Position numbers and translations under genes: made by a program. Under the pieces are notes generated by a model. It searched no databases. It was given only the letters and a program-made list of their open reading frames with translations, and was not told the origin of the DNA. Below, one piece after another: positions 10,801 through 22,675 of a stretch of DNA of 64,000 nucleotides. Each line of letters begins with the position of its first letter. Within the stretch, counting starts at the first letter, position 1. Origin of the DNA: Isoetes taiwanensis (lineage: Eukaryota > Streptophyta > Lycopodiopsida > Isoetales > Isoetaceae); contig JAJEKV010000032.1 of assembly GCA_021234155.1 (NCBI GenBank), positions 9,057,551-9,121,550 on the forward strand, read 5' to 3'.

Positions 10801-11062
10801 TCTTTTAGAATGAGTCGTGTAACATTCTTAAAAAGGATGCTTGCATTGGCCCTTGGGTGGGACATGGTGATGGTAGTCCTTTTTAATGGTCAGGCACATG
10901 CTATCATAAGGTCGCACCCAAGAACTATTTTGTTATGTTTATTTGGCTTTGGATTGAAGCATGCTATAAAAATTAAATAAAAGATTAAATGCTAATCTAT
11001 TTATGGACAATATGAACCTGAAATTTACGAATGCAACCCATTACTTGTATTCAGGGTGACTA

Positions 11063-11138
11063 ACCTAATGCCATAAAATCACTTCAAAAATGCAATCATC
11101 ACCTAATGCCATAAAATCACTTCAAAAATGCAATCATC
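11063..11138 (+). repeat. Perfect 38-bp tandem duplication
   Basis: The unit beginning ACCTAATGCCATAAAATC and ending CAATCATC occurs twice head to tail (11063-11100 and 11101-11138) without a mismatch, so the duplication is recent. Confidence 0.9.
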
Positions 11139-11379
11139 ACTCAATAGTTCTGAAGCTTTAATCAGGCTTTTGAATGGCGGCTATGCTGGTAATTTGTGGG
11201 TCATGTTTGTGGAATTAAAGACCTTAAAGTAGCCTAAAGACCAAAATTGCTAAGAAAAAAGAAGTCCACTTACAAGCCCAAAAGTTCCACTGATCTTCAT
11301 TCTCATTACAAACATTGAAAATCCCCTAGTAAGATTCTCTCCCATCATTCGGAGCAATAAAAAATAGATATATTGTGTG

Positions 11380-11700
11380 TGCAACCAATATGCGGATGAT
11401 ACTTTCCTATTTTTGAGGCCTTAAGACAATTTGTCAATGCTAGTTTGTTCTCGGCATGGGCTGCTTTTAAATTGGCGCCAAGTGTGTTGCATTGTGGCCA
11501 CTTGCAGAATCTCTTTGCCTACTTTTGAGCGGGGACTATCCTTGAGTTTTTGTTTCTGCAAGATGGTTCATCAAACAATTGGGTGCGAGATACCCACGAA
11601 ATTTGGGTCAAGATTGTTCTTGGTCTTGATAATTATTTAAATTGGTGGAAGTTTGCAAACACTATGCAGATCGGTCTTAAGTAATAGACATGTCTATGCA
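11380..11700 (+). pseudogene. LINE reverse-transcriptase fragment
   Basis: The plus strand near 11386-11430 reads NQYADDTFLFL, the catalytic YADD box of plant L1-type LINEs (compare SQYADDTFAFL in the LINE at 51.3 kb). What follows is only loosely LINE-like and carries stops, though a stretch reading WVKIVLGLDNYLNWWKFA near 11600 is open. No poly(A) tail or domain upstream of the YADD box is visible. The YADD match is specific; the extent is uncertain. Confidence 0.5.
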
Positions 11701-13533
11701 GCTTTAGACTTGTTTAGTACAAAATTTATCAAAGACAACTCAAAATTTTATATTTTGGGGGTGGGTGGGCACTACCATTTGCGCAATGGAGTTTGACCCA
11801 CATGAAGTGATTATACTTATCAGGTTTATAAAGTGCGATATACAAAGGAAGCTAGGGCATCCTTAAAAATACAAGCAACTTTGCCACATCCTCAATGCCC
11901 ATGGCATTCATTAAATAATGAAAAGTATTGATAGCCTGTGAAATGAGGAGCCTTTTGGCATAATGCTCCCAAGTTTCCATGAGAAAAAGGATATCCATAT
12001 CTTCTGCAATTGGGTTCAGGCCATCACCTTTTAAGGAGAACTCGACGAATCCAAAATACCAACAAAAGGCTCATTTTCTAGGAAGATACGTCTAGAGTTT
12101 GCGCAATATGAGCTTAAGAGATTTGAGCCACGATGACGGCAGTAGTAGCAACAGTAGCAAGTGTACCATTAGTAACATCATGAGAGAAAGGGCATGGAGC
12201 ATGAGAAGATGTGATGGGTGCATAAGATGGAGCATCAGAATGCACATTCAGAGCCTGGGGGACTCGAGCAATAGTCAAGTGAAAAAAAATGAACTTTTTT
12301 GAGATGTTGTTATTTTGGTTCAAAAATAAAAAAAACTAGCAATAGGGCAGGCTTGGGGAAAAGGGTTTGGAAATTAGAAGAAAAGAAACAAGGTGCTACG
12401 CACGGAGGGTTGCCCTCTATGGCCGGAGGGTGAAGTGGCTTAAATCATACTTAAAAGTCATGTTTTCACAATTAATTAAAATTGCTATTTTAAAACATTA
12501 TTTTGTGAAGGTGATGGTACCCATTTGCAGAATTATTTTGCAAACTTTAATTGTAACTGCAAGCATAGTTTTGCAAATATATTTCTAGTTGAATAAAATT
12601 ACAATAGTATTTCCACAAACCTAACCTAGATGATAAGCAAAGCAGGACAACCCTGAAGGAAAAGGAACTGGAATCACAAACTAATTTCAAGCACAGATCA
12701 GTTCTGATCTCAAAAACCAGAAAGACTTGAGAAAACCTCCAACATCAATGGAGAGTAATAAAAAATTAGTTTGTGTGTGATTTTATCAAACATGAAAGTG
12801 ATACTGTTATGCTCTCCCCCAACTTGTACAATAGGCAAATAAAATCTAAGATTTTAAAATGAAAAATTAGAAAAGTAAAAATTACCAAGCTATTTTAGAA
12901 CCTCCATAGCCATAATGAGGTTGGTGGAAAGTTTGGCTTAGCGTCAATTGCAAGGACCACTAAACTGATTGTGGCTGATTTCCATATTGTAGCACTGAAA
13001 TAGAAACCCATCAAATAAACAGAAACCAACAAGCAACACATTAAGTGTGCGAATTGCATATCTCACTCACCTCCATGTGCCTTAACTTATGTTGAAGCAT
13101 AGCCTGTATCTCTGATTAGCATATCTACAGCAAATCCACCATTGTAAACGAAACTCCTTTGAACCACATCCTTCATAAGATCCTGCTCTTCCTCCCTCTT
13201 TCTATAGCTTCCTTGGTGTAGACATTTTCAAATGAGGGTGGCTTATCTGCTCCACCATTGGTCTCCATTGTCCAATCTATGCGCCTATGTACTCAGTCCC
13301 CAACAACAATCCCCAATGATACCTTCTCTCACTCTGCAATACCCCAATGTTGAGGATGAGAGGCAAGAATATCAAAAACATGTATATAGCTATCTATGCA
13401 TCATTGCACTATCCCTGCGGGCATTGCTTTAAAATACTAAGATTGCCTTGGACCAATCTGAAGCTTGAAATCATTCATGCCAACAAACTTGAAGAATGAA
13501 TGCGATCTCTAGCCTCGTGTGCCTGCAAATATT
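11701..13533. other. Intergenic DNA with no recognisable gene
   Basis: Only short frames. A minus-strand frame at 12323-12114 is Ala/Pro/Ser/Thr-rich (PSYAPITSSHAPCP) and could derive from a LINE ORF1 linker, but I cannot support that. The stretch borders the 3' end of the MATE pseudogene and may include its former 3' UTR. Confidence 0.5.
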
Positions 13534-16310
13534 TTAAAGCATGTCGTGATGACCACATTGCAGTGAAACGAAACTAGCTTGTTTCTCCGAATTTATCAGT
13601 ATTGTCCATGTTAGCATAGCCATCATCTGTATGGAATCTCCACATAAAATACCAAGCCACAAACCCTGCAACAAAACAATCTTATTACTAGTGTGCATTC
13701 TCGAGTTTAAAAAAGCATGCATTAGGAAACAAACATTCCGACACTTCCAACAATATTAGAAGTACCCCTAAAGTAAATATTCAATGGCACAAGGACAGTT
13801 GCAAATTGATTCAAAGAGGCTATATGTCTTTCAAACCCTTCTTAGGTTGATCTCTTATTATCGCGCTTACCAATCATATCAAGCTTAGTAGTGAGTGTCA
13901 TAATCCTTGATATTGGCAGGTTCGGAAAAGAAAAGATATGTTGTCCATGGACCACAAACTTTTGTTAAAAGTGCATGAATACCAGCCTATATTTTTCTAA
14001 GCCCAGGTACTACCCCTAGGCTGTATAAAACCATTCAGCTAAACACAATTTGCCAATGACTAGTAATGGGAAGCCCAATGACATAATATGCTCCAACATT
14101 TGTCAAAGCCGCAAAAAGTTTACCATCGCATCCACATACGACACACGATCCACAAAGTAAAGGCCTTTAGTTGTCTCTAAAATTTCTATGCTTTATGGAA
14201 GAAATCGTATTTAGCATTCTTTTGCAAACATAATGAATACTTATATGTCAACTGGTTACATTCAATGTACAAGTTCAGCTAAGCGTAAGTTAGTTCAAGA
14301 AAATCTATGGATTACGAAAACTAACATACAATCAATCAAAAAATCAAGCGGAAAAGGAAGAAGAATAGGCGATGACATAGGATGCGCTTTGAAGCTATTA
14401 CGCAACACAAAAATATGCAAGAACTTGAACCAAAAGTTTTGCATTCCACGTATATGTCTATATGCATCATATCATTCATTATAACCTATTCATCGCGCAA
14501 AGGTTGATGGAATGTATGACCATGAAAAGCAAATGAAATGATCCTCTATTTGATTTGCCTACAAATCTTAAGAACACACATAATTACTGCACGTTCTCTC
14601 GAGGAGAGAAGCCTAACCTGAAAAGAACATCTTGAATAGCATCCAAAGATATACAGGCAATAAAAGGCACAAGCTTTTCCACATATTCCACTACCTTCTT
14701 TAAACTACTATATCCCCAACCTAAGACATTACGTAGCGAAAACGGAGTGGTGGAAACAAAGATGGCATCCACAAGACCCAGACTTAATGCTATATTGACG
14801 GATAAGCGAGCTGCCAAAGGATGATCAGCGCCCAATTCATTTGAAACACGAGTACTAGAAATGCAACAGTGAATTGTGAAAACAATATATAACAATACAC
14901 AAATTTGATTATGTAATTTTTCGTTGTTGTTGCTTGCCTTCTGATGTAATCGAGACCAAATGGAATCATGCACACCAAATCCACAATACTAAAAGCGACA
15001 CAGGAACAACTTTTTAGGCCCAAATGTCACACATCGATATGAGCACGATTCTTGCAGATCCTAGAGTGCTTACCCGATTGAAAAACTTAAGTCTCGAGGT
15101 CGGTTTGTGGTAGAACCGAGAAAGAAGCACTTGAGTTTCAAATGACCACCATTCCAAATGAAAATGGCACAAACGAGAGAATGCATTGACATAAAACTTT
15201 CATTGACAAGATATAGAGTGCATAAACTACATTTGGTAGAGTTTCTTATGGAGAGAAGCTTAACTTAAGTTTATACAACGTAAATGGATTCTATAAACTG
15301 GTAACATAGAGAAGAGCTTGCCAAAAGCCTTGGTGACACAAGAAAGAATCAAGAAGAAGGAAAAGAAATGGATAGAGATAATAATACAAGTATAGAAGAC
15401 ATCTAGACCGTAAATGGACATAAAATGGAGAACATGTGTTCAAACTTTTTTGATGTTCCAAGCAATATGAAAATGGATAATTCTGATCCAAACTTAAAAT
15501 GCATGCTGGTTAATGTAGAAATGACCATCACTTTGAGTGTGATTGTGCATGTAGCAGAACAGAATACCATATCATGATCACCGAAGGAATTGAAAGCTTG
15601 AAGAATTGCTTTAAATCATGGAATGCCTCTATAAAAAATGTAGTCCACGTCTTCTTACATGTAGAAGAGAATTTTACCTAAAGCACTAGAAGTGGAACGT
15701 TTATCCAATTTGATATACTCGTTGACAATGCTGCACCTTTCCATATTAAGTTTGTAAATCAAAGTCCATGATAATGGTATATGGATTAACAAGGTTATAC
15801 AAGAGCCTAAAACATCGGAAAAACAATGCTCCGAAAGTCCGCAAGAATATTACAAGTGGTTGGAGCAATGAATAAGCAAATAAACCAGGAAGCATCCATC
15901 GAGCATATTTCCCGTTGCTATGGAAATCATGGGATCCTGCCGCACAACGAAAGCAGCCCCATGTTGTACCAAACAACCGCTATTGGTATGCGGTAATAGC
16001 CAACACAAAGATTGCTCTTTGCATGTAAATCTTGAGTAAATGACACTAGTGTTCCGTAGGCTTCTCCGAAAGTGTCTCCAAAGCACCGCCATTCCTATCT
16101 AAGGGAAGGAAACAAGTAGACTAATTTAAGATTTATTGAAATCAAAGAATGTCAATGAATAACCATGAGTTAACAAATGCTCACAAACGAAAAGATAGAA
16201 CGTACCAAAGAGGTGAATCCCAGGACGTTAGCAAAGGAAACGACAATAGAAGCACTGAAAGAGACAACTGTCCCAAATATCCAAACGAACATAAGGGATA
16301 CAAGTTGCAA
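13534..16310 (-). pseudogene. MATE/DTX multidrug-and-toxin efflux transporter pseudogene
   Basis: Seven minus-strand blocks follow the plant DTX order. (1) 16310-16206: VSLMFV..SFANVLGFTSL, then a GT donor. (2) From acceptor AG at 16100-16099: GALETL, GEAYG, IYMQRAIFVL, QDPMIS, YARWMLPGLFAYSLLQPL, to about 15800. (3) 15745-15550: WKGAALSTSISNWIN, SSTCKKTW, IEAFHDLKQFFKLSIPS. (4) About 15000-14950: DLVCMIPFGL. (5) 14854-14618: STRVSNELGADHPLAARL to LDAIQDVLF, an intact 237-nt exon with AG and GT ends. (6) About 14110-14040: TNVGAYYVIGLPIT. (7) 13665-13534: GLWLGILCGDSIQMMAML and EKQAS. Block 2 switches frame several times, including a one-base loss at the conserved ETL-C-G motif, and block 3 has a stop. 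The N-terminus before block 1 is missing. Working DTX proteins have about 480-500 residues and 12 membrane helices; this locus cannot encode one. Confidence 0.88.
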
Positions 16311-16448
16311 AGGGGTTTACACCGAAGGAAATTTCTGTGTAGTCTCTAGGTCATTGGAATACTTGCTATGAAATATCAATCGGGAGTCTAATAATAATAA
16401 CACTATGATGCATCTGAGAATTAAAAGCAAATAAAATTCAAATATAGC

Positions 16449-16638
<190 letters not shown>

Positions 16639-16639
16639 A

Positions 16640-18120
16640 AATCGTATCTTGTTGAATCTATGAGAGTATTAAGCTGTCACAAGGATGTAAATGGAATGAA
16701 AAGAATCAGAGAGAAAAAAAAGGGGATATGTTCTTGTGTTTGAACCCCATTTTTTTGTCAAATCCGCCATGGCTACACCCCAAACCTCCGAATCCGAATC
16801 GAAGAGCTCTGCAAGCAACCGACATCATTTGAAATTTTAACCTGTAAACAAAACAAAAACACAAAAACAAAGGAAGAAGTTAGAAAGTGCATTGCCCAGT
16901 GCTCGGATTTGTTGGACCTTTGTCGAAATTGCCTATGCTTGGAAGATTGAGCCCGAAAAAACCCGTGATCTTACCCTAAGCCGGTTCATTGATTTCGCCC
17001 CGTTTCTCCACGTAAAACCCCTTGGGCTTGAAGCTTAACCCGCAAAGAACAAAATAGAGACGAGCAGGAAGGAGTAGAATCGAGCGTAATCATGCCAATT
17101 TGGCCACTTAATCATCTTTGATTTGGCCATGCCATAGCCAAGCTAGGTATATTCTTTTGCCGTAAAACCCCATTTGTGTGAAGACCGGACTCGGAAAATC
17201 AAAAGGAGGAGGGATTGGCCGATTTGTCGCTAATGTTTATCCGCCATGTTGAACCAGGGCTGATTTGCTGTGCCATGGCCATTTGGAGGAGAGTGGATTT
17301 CTTCCTCGGTCACGCCCCGCCGAAACAGTTTGCCGCGAGAGTGGAGGTATACCAAAGGCTCGTGGCTATTAAAATGAGAAGGAGGCGAGCGGCATAGCCA
17401 TAGCCGCCGAGTCCGAAGGGGTTTGGGCGGCAACGGGGCTGGTCGAGAGTTTATCGGCAAACGGCCAGTTTGGAGCAGCCACCAAAGATATTCTAAGCAT
17501 AGGCCGGCATATACTTGGATATGCCACAAACCCATTATAAACAAGGGTTTGCCCCCTAGGGGCAACCTAAAAATGGAAGGTGTGACGGACCTTCTCACCG
17601 ACACTTGATGTTACGGAAATAATTCACACAAGCCTAAGATCTCAATGGGTGCAGAACCTACACGCCGTCCCCAAGTCCCAAGTAATATGTTATGGGTCCC
17701 CTAAGCTACTTGCCCTAGCTAGGGAAAAACCTTCACCTAGAAGCAACCTCGACGGACAAACAGCCGAAGTCCGCGACTAGCGAAGCTTCGGGCCGCCCAC
17801 TGCTGAAGTGCCGAGTGATTAACACTCGCGCCCTCGGGCCGCTTATTCTCCCGAGAGTTGTGGGGTAAACTCAAGGTGCAACTAGGCTAGCAACATGATA
17901 AAAGATCAAGTAATTTAGTCTTCTTGCCGTAAATATCTTATAGCCTATTTGATCAATATTTAAGATGGAAATCAATCTTGCAAAAGATAAAACTCTAAGT
18001 CAATAACAAGGAGCAAAAGAAATATCTAGCAAAACTAGAATGATCCTACATGAACAATTATTGGAGTTTAAGCTAAGCCTATACGAACTCAAAAGAAACA
18101 CCTAAGTGTTTCTACTTGCC
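16640..18120. other. GC-richer intergenic stretch with no recognised gene
   Basis: It is noticeably richer in G+C and CpG than its surroundings, especially 16.9-17.6 and 17.75-17.87 kb. A 124-codon minus-strand frame at 17604-17230 is open but resembles no family and is arginine- and proline-rich, as chance frames in GC-rich DNA tend to be. The CGTAAAACCCC motif at about 17010 recurs near 17160. It may be an unlabelled old LTR or the former promoter side of the MATE locus. Confidence 0.4.
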
Positions 18121-18187
18121 TAGACAGAGAATTGAACCCCAACCGCTAGTTTGAAAGGCAAAGGCTTCAACCAATAAACCACTAACG
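18121..18187 (-). repeat. tRNA-like segment, possible SINE head
   Basis: The minus strand shows a box-A-like TTAGTGGTTTATTGGTTGA and, about 30 bases on, a box-B-like GGTTCAATTCT (consensus GGTTCRANNCC), the spacing of an internal Pol III promoter. The acceptor ends (GCGTTAG and the downstream bases) do not pair, so this is not a functional tRNA gene. A tRNA-derived SINE or tRNA pseudogene is the likeliest reading; no clear 3' tail was found. Confidence 0.4.
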
Positions 18188-18539
18188 CAATGTTTATATT
18201 CTTTTCATTTGATTTTATATCTATCGTGCTAATTTTTTGCCTTAAATCTGCCGACCATCTATTTGAGCTTTCGCCGAAATGTAGATGGCCGATCCGGTTG
18301 TTCCAAAGCAGAGAAGAGGTAAGATTGATGGCCAAAAAGAACCCTTTGTTGGTTCCATTTTAGCGCAGACAAGAAAGAACCCATCGGCCGGCTCGCCTTT
18401 CCATCGAAGGATTTCGTAGCATAATCCATAGCATCGGGGTTAGAACTAGGCATTTCGCAGGGATTTTCGCATTGTGGCTCCGTGAACCCATCGATTTGGA
18501 GCTAAATCTGTTTTTCTCACACATCTAACCCTTGTTTCA

Positions 18540-19055
18540 TGTGTTTGCATCTATCCCGATTCCCTTTTCTTATGAAGACCCATCTATTTCCCCTTTCCAG
18601 AAAAAAGCAAAATGTATTCCTTTCATTGCATAGCTTAAAATGATCCTAGAGGGATCTACCAGGTCCTGAGTTGGCTTAATAGGAGAATTTCAGCCCTTGT
18701 TTCAGATTAAAACCATCAATTCATGGTTTAGAGGTCATAAAGAATCGAAATTACAAGAGCACTTGTTTCTCTGATACCCCAGCCCAGAGTTATTCTTGCT
18801 CTTAAGATGAATTCCCCTTTTCTTTTAAAACAAACAATCAGGTTTAATCCTTACCTCCAAAATCGCTTCTTCAATTCACTATTTCTCTCTCTTCTTATCA
18901 CTCCGATCCGCTTTCCCTCTTTCTCACGTTCTCACCCCTTTTTTCTTAATTTTAACTTCCTTCCTTTTAGTTCATTGCCACATCACCCCTTATGCCATGT
19001 CACCCTCTTATTATTTATTATAGCTTAGAATAATCACAATAAAACTCACATCACA
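18540..19055 (-). repeat. Gypsy LTR (downstream copy)
   Basis: On the plus strand it runs from TGTGTTTGCATCT to AACTCACATCACA; in element orientation it starts TGTGATGTGAG. It aligns along its full length with 23599-24118, with scattered mismatches and small indels (for example, a different sequence after the CCTTTCC block). Confidence 0.85.
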
Positions 19056-19070
19056 TTCTTATCCCCTTTA
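19056..19070 (-). other. Polypurine tract of gypsy element
   Basis: The minus strand reads AAAGGGGATAAGAA, ending exactly where the downstream LTR begins (TGTGATG). It is the expected plus-strand primer and fixes that LTR border. Confidence 0.65.
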
Positions 19071-19194
19071 GGATTCGACGCCCTCGTCGAATAAAACTCA
19101 CATCGCATTATTACGAAATATACTCCTTCACAACTTCATGTATTTTTTATACTTAACAAGTTTGATACATCTTTTAGATAGCCTTATTCCATGG

Positions 19195-19580
19195 CATGAT
19201 ATAGATTGAAAAGGTTCAAAAATCTTTAGCATATTTTGCTTCGGCCTCATTTAACTCCATCCACGCGTTGCATCCTCTATAGGGTAATCCGCCCATTGTA
19301 TAAGGATTTCTTTGATCGTTTCTACTCACGCAGCTTTCGTGCCCCGACACCGCAATATTTGGGATGGCATTACCTCAAAGGTGTTATTCTCCTGGATTAA
19401 TTGCAAATCCGGAAGCACTTGATCTCCATCATGTAAAGAGGGTTTTAATAAACTGACATGAAAAACATCATGAATCTTTACATGTGGTGGCAGCTCTAAT
19501 TGGTAGGCTAGGTTCCCCACCCTTTTAAGGATTTTGAAAGGACCAAAGATATCTTGGAGCAAGTTTGCTACATTTTCCAA
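19195..19580 (-). CDS. Gypsy integrase C-terminal region and chromodomain (broken)
   Basis: The frame 19580-19326 contains [20 protein letters not shown] and [11 protein letters not shown], the conserved C-terminal module of Ty3 integrases. After a frame change, 19330-19230 reads [15 protein letters not shown], a chromodomain core (IQW.DYP.E.ATW pattern), with Arg where the family usually has Trp, and then a stop. In working chromoviruses this domain directs integration into marked chromatin. It is non-functional here. Confidence 0.8.
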
Positions 19581-20500
19581 TTCGAAGTTGACTTTTCTTT
19601 TGGTTTGACACGAAGATATACAAGGTCTCCCACCTTGAATTCTCTATGTATTCTATGCTTGTCTGCGAATTGCTTCTGTCTATGTTGTGCTTCTACTAGC
19701 CTGCTCCTTATAAGCTGCACTTTATCTGCATATTCCTCCAACATCTGTCTAGAGATTTCAGATTTAACCATGGGATCATACCAATTTATTGTGGCATAAC
19801 AATCCTGTCCATAAAGTGCTTCAAAAGGTGTCATTCCTATAGATTCCTGTTTAGAATTATTGTAGGCAAACTCTGCTAAAGGTAACAATCCTTCCCACTT
19901 CTTTGGATTGTCTTGACAGTACATTCGCAACATGTCCTCAAGAACCCTCGTTTTACTCTTTCTGCTTGCCCATCGGTTTTCGGGTGATAGGTCAGTGCTC
20001 ATCTCGCAATTGAGTTCCAACTCCCTAAAAAAAAAAATGAAGTCCAAAAGTTACTAGTAAACCTTGGATCTCTATCTGAAACAATACTTGTAGGAATACC
20101 GGTAAACGAAAAGATGTCATGAATAAAGATATTAGCAATTTCCTTCGCTGTTATTGTTTTTCTAACTGGAAAGAAGTGAGCATGTTTAGTTAACCTGTCA
20201 ATCACCACAAGAATAGCATCCTTTCCTGTTTGTGTTCTTGGCAATCCTACTATGAAATCCATGCTGATAGATTTCCATTTTCTTTCTGGAATAGGTAACG
20301 GCTGCAAAAGGCCGTGCCCTAACTGTTTCGGCCTTTAACACGTGAACACATCACACAATTTTGGATATACTTACTTAACATAATCTTTTAATCCTCGCCA
20401 AAAGAAACTTCTCTTTACCTTGTGATATGTCTTATGAAACCCGGATGACCTGATATTATCGCATCATGACATTCATTTAGTATCTTCTTTTGATGTGATC
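19568..20500 (-). CDS. Gypsy integrase (frameshifted)
   Basis: Around 20500-20340 an H2C2 zinc-binding segment can be read across frames (SGHPGF, then CVMC). The catalytic core follows at 20307-19999 with [17 protein letters not shown] (first Asp) and [12 protein letters not shown] (second Asp). A frameshift near a poly-A/T run (about 20030) separates this from 20047-19568. There the segment holding the catalytic Glu is itself out of frame, followed by [21 protein letters not shown] and TPFEALYG. All the landmarks are in order but no continuous protein is possible. Confidence 0.85.
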
Positions 20501-21040
20501 TATTATGGGAATACAAACTCTTGATTTGTATCTCAATATTCCCTGCTCAAAACTATAATTATCCTTTATCTCTAGATTTTCTTTTTTTGTACCTCCTTCA
20601 ATTTCGGGTCCAAAAATAATTGTCTCAGAGTAATAGTATTTTTCACCTCATCCAACCAATCTGTTGTAATCATCGTTATTGCATAACAAGTCGGAAGTCT
20701 AGACAAAGCGCCCCAAGCGAACGCACATTTGTATCGCCTGCTTTATAATTAATCCTGAAAGTCATACTCTTTGAAGAAATTCCATCCACCTACGCTGCCT
20801 CAAATTCAAATTAGGTTGCTTCATAAAGTATGCAAGGCTAGCATGGTCAAGTATGCACCTCAAAATGATTCCCTAATAGGTAATGTCTCCAAGCTCTAAG
20901 TGCATGTACAATTGCCAATAGTTCCCGATCATGGGTGGGATAATTTTCATTCGCATCGCTCAACTTATGAGAAATATATGCACACACTGCCGTCTTTGCA
21001 TCAATACAGCTCTCGCCCCTTCCCCACTAGCATGTCATAA
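20307..21040 (-). CDS. Gypsy RNase H region (degraded)
   Basis: Beyond the end of the large pol frame, about 20985-20875, the minus strand reads [26 protein letters not shown], here split as [12 protein letters not shown] and [14 protein letters not shown]. This is the RNase H motif with the conserved DRELLAIV. The preceding active-site DAS region is frameshifted after SKKYRL, and sequence between here and the integrase carries many stops. Confidence 0.75.
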
Positions 21041-22672
21041 CCGATACTTCTTACTCGGATCTGCCACTTTTAAAACAGGCGCATTTATCAACTTCTCTTT
21101 TAATTCTCTAAAAGCTTTCTCACATTTCTCATTCCATTGAAAAGCAATATTTGATTTTGTAAGCGTCGTCAAGGGACTTGCTATTGTAGAGAAACTTTTG
21201 ATAAATTTTCTATAGAACCCTGCAAGTCCTAAGAATGAGCGCACCTGTTTTGGGTTTTTAGGAACTGGCCATTCTCTTACTGCCTCAACCTTTTTGGGGT
21301 CCGGTTTAATTCCTTCTGCCGAAACAATATGACCTAGATAATCCATTTCGGTGCTACAAAATGAACACTTGACTTTCTTAGCATACAATTTTTCTCTTTT
21401 TAAAATACTCAAAACAATTCTCAGATGTTCTCTATGCTCTTCCAAATTCTTTGAATAAATAAGTATGTCATCAAAGAACACGAGGACAAACTTATCAAGA
21501 TATTCACGGAAAAGATCATTCATTAAACACTGAAAAGTTGCTGGTGCATTTGTCAAACCAAAAGGCATAACCACAAATTCAAAGTGCCCATATCTTGTAG
21601 AAAAAGCTGTTTTGGGTATATCACTCTCTTTGATTCTTATCTGGTGATATCCAGATCTAAGATCTATCTTTGAAAATAGTGAAGCTCCTTGAAGTTGGTC
21701 AAACAAGTCATCTATTCTAGGCAATGGATACTTATTCTTAATTGTGATATCATTTAATTGCCTATAATCAACACACATACGCATAGAACCATCTTTTTTC
21801 TTAACAAATAATACTGGAGCACCAAAAGGTGAAATACTAGGCTGTATGTATCCTTGATCTAAAAGTTCTTTTAACTGTTTTTTTAATTCCACTAACTCTG
21901 ACAAAGCAAATCTATATGGAGCTTTTGATGGAGGAGAAGCTCCTGGAACCAATTCAATCGCATGATCAACATATCTTCGAGGGGGTAACTCCGTCAACTC
22001 TTCCGGAAACACTTCCTTGAACTCCTCGAGGATGTCCTGCACATCATTCATGTATACTTGATTAATCTCTCCTGACCCTTTGAGTACAAGCAACCCCAAC
22101 CTTTCATGCTTCCTAATTGCCCTCTTGATTTGCTTGCGACTAATGGGCTTAGGAGTAAAATACTGCTTATTCAACCCTTCCAATGTATATAATTCTTGAT
22201 GTTCCTTAGATTTTACTCTCACAACTCTTTCATGACAATCTACTATAGCATGCACCTCACTAAGCCATTCCATGCCTATAATCATATCATATGAGCCTAG
22301 CTGAAGCACATGGAAATTTGCAATTGTAGGCATGCCTTGCACTTTCAATTTTAATGCATGCACATACTCACTAGTAGCTTTTCTCTTTCCATCAGCCATT
22401 TTCACCATTCTTAAGGCTTGTTGGTTAGTATTCAACCCAAACAACTTGACAAGCCTTGGTGAAATAAAATTGTGAGTGGCTCCCGTATCAATCAAAATAC
22501 TAAAAGGAACTTCATTGATTTTACCTTCAACTTGCACTACATGTGCCTGAATCTGTGGCTTTGTTCCTTGATCAACTACTGCACAAACTTGCATATCTTC
22601 CTCTAAATCCATGAGGGTTGCCTGATGAGCTCTCATTGCCCCCACATTCGGGAGATCCTTGAACTTTGGCAT
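21035..22672 (-). CDS. Gypsy protease and reverse transcriptase
   Basis: The longest open segment of the element has 545 codons. Residues 61-70 ([10 protein letters not shown]) are the aspartic protease active site. Reverse transcriptase spans about 250-430 with VDYRQLND (301-308), [13 protein letters not shown] (335-347), [12 protein letters not shown] (369-380) and the catalytic [10 protein letters not shown] (399-408; FFDD replaces the commoner YVDD and is seen in other plant Ty3 elements). The connection domain follows ([12 protein letters not shown]), ending in a frameshift at the RNase H border. Gag precedes it in another frame. A start at 22672 is arbitrary; in life this would be part of a polyprotein. 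Confidence 0.92.
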   Translation of the reverse strand: MPKFKDLPNVGAMRAHQATLMDLEEDMQVCAVVDQGTKPQIQAHVVQVEGKINEVPFSILIDTGATHNFISPRLVKLFGLNTNQQALRMVKMADGKRKATSEYVHALKLKVQGMPTIANFHVLQLGSYDMIIGMEWLSEVHAIVDCHERVVRVKSKEHQELYTLEGLNKQYFTPKPISRKQIKRAIRKHERLGLLVLKGSGEINQVYMNDVQDILEEFKEVFPEELTELPPRRYVDHAIELVPGASPPSKAPYRFALSELVELKKQLKELLDQGYIQPSISPFGAPVLFVKKKDGSMRMCVDYRQLNDITIKNKYPLPRIDDLFDQLQGASLFSKIDLRSGYHQIRIKESDIPKTAFSTRYGHFEFVVMPFGLTNAPATFQCLMNDLFREYLDKFVLVFFDDILIYSKNLEEHREHLRIVLSILKREKLYAKKVKCSFCSTEMDYLGHIVSAEGIKPDPKKVEAVREWPVPKNPKQVRSFLGLAGFYRKFIKSFSTIASPLTTLTKSNIAFQWNEKCEKAFRELKEKLINAPVLKVADPSKKYRL

Positions 22673-22675
22673 TTG

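Noticed and set aside
17230-17604. A 124-codon minus-strand frame in GC-rich DNA
   Set aside because: The translation is Arg/Pro-rich without any family motif; open frames of this length are expected in GC-rich stretches with few stop codons.
18766-18780. CTCTGATACCCC motifs in both gypsy LTRs, resembling the initiator Met primer site
   Set aside because: They lie inside the LTRs, not next to them, and lack the final CCAA match; coincidental.
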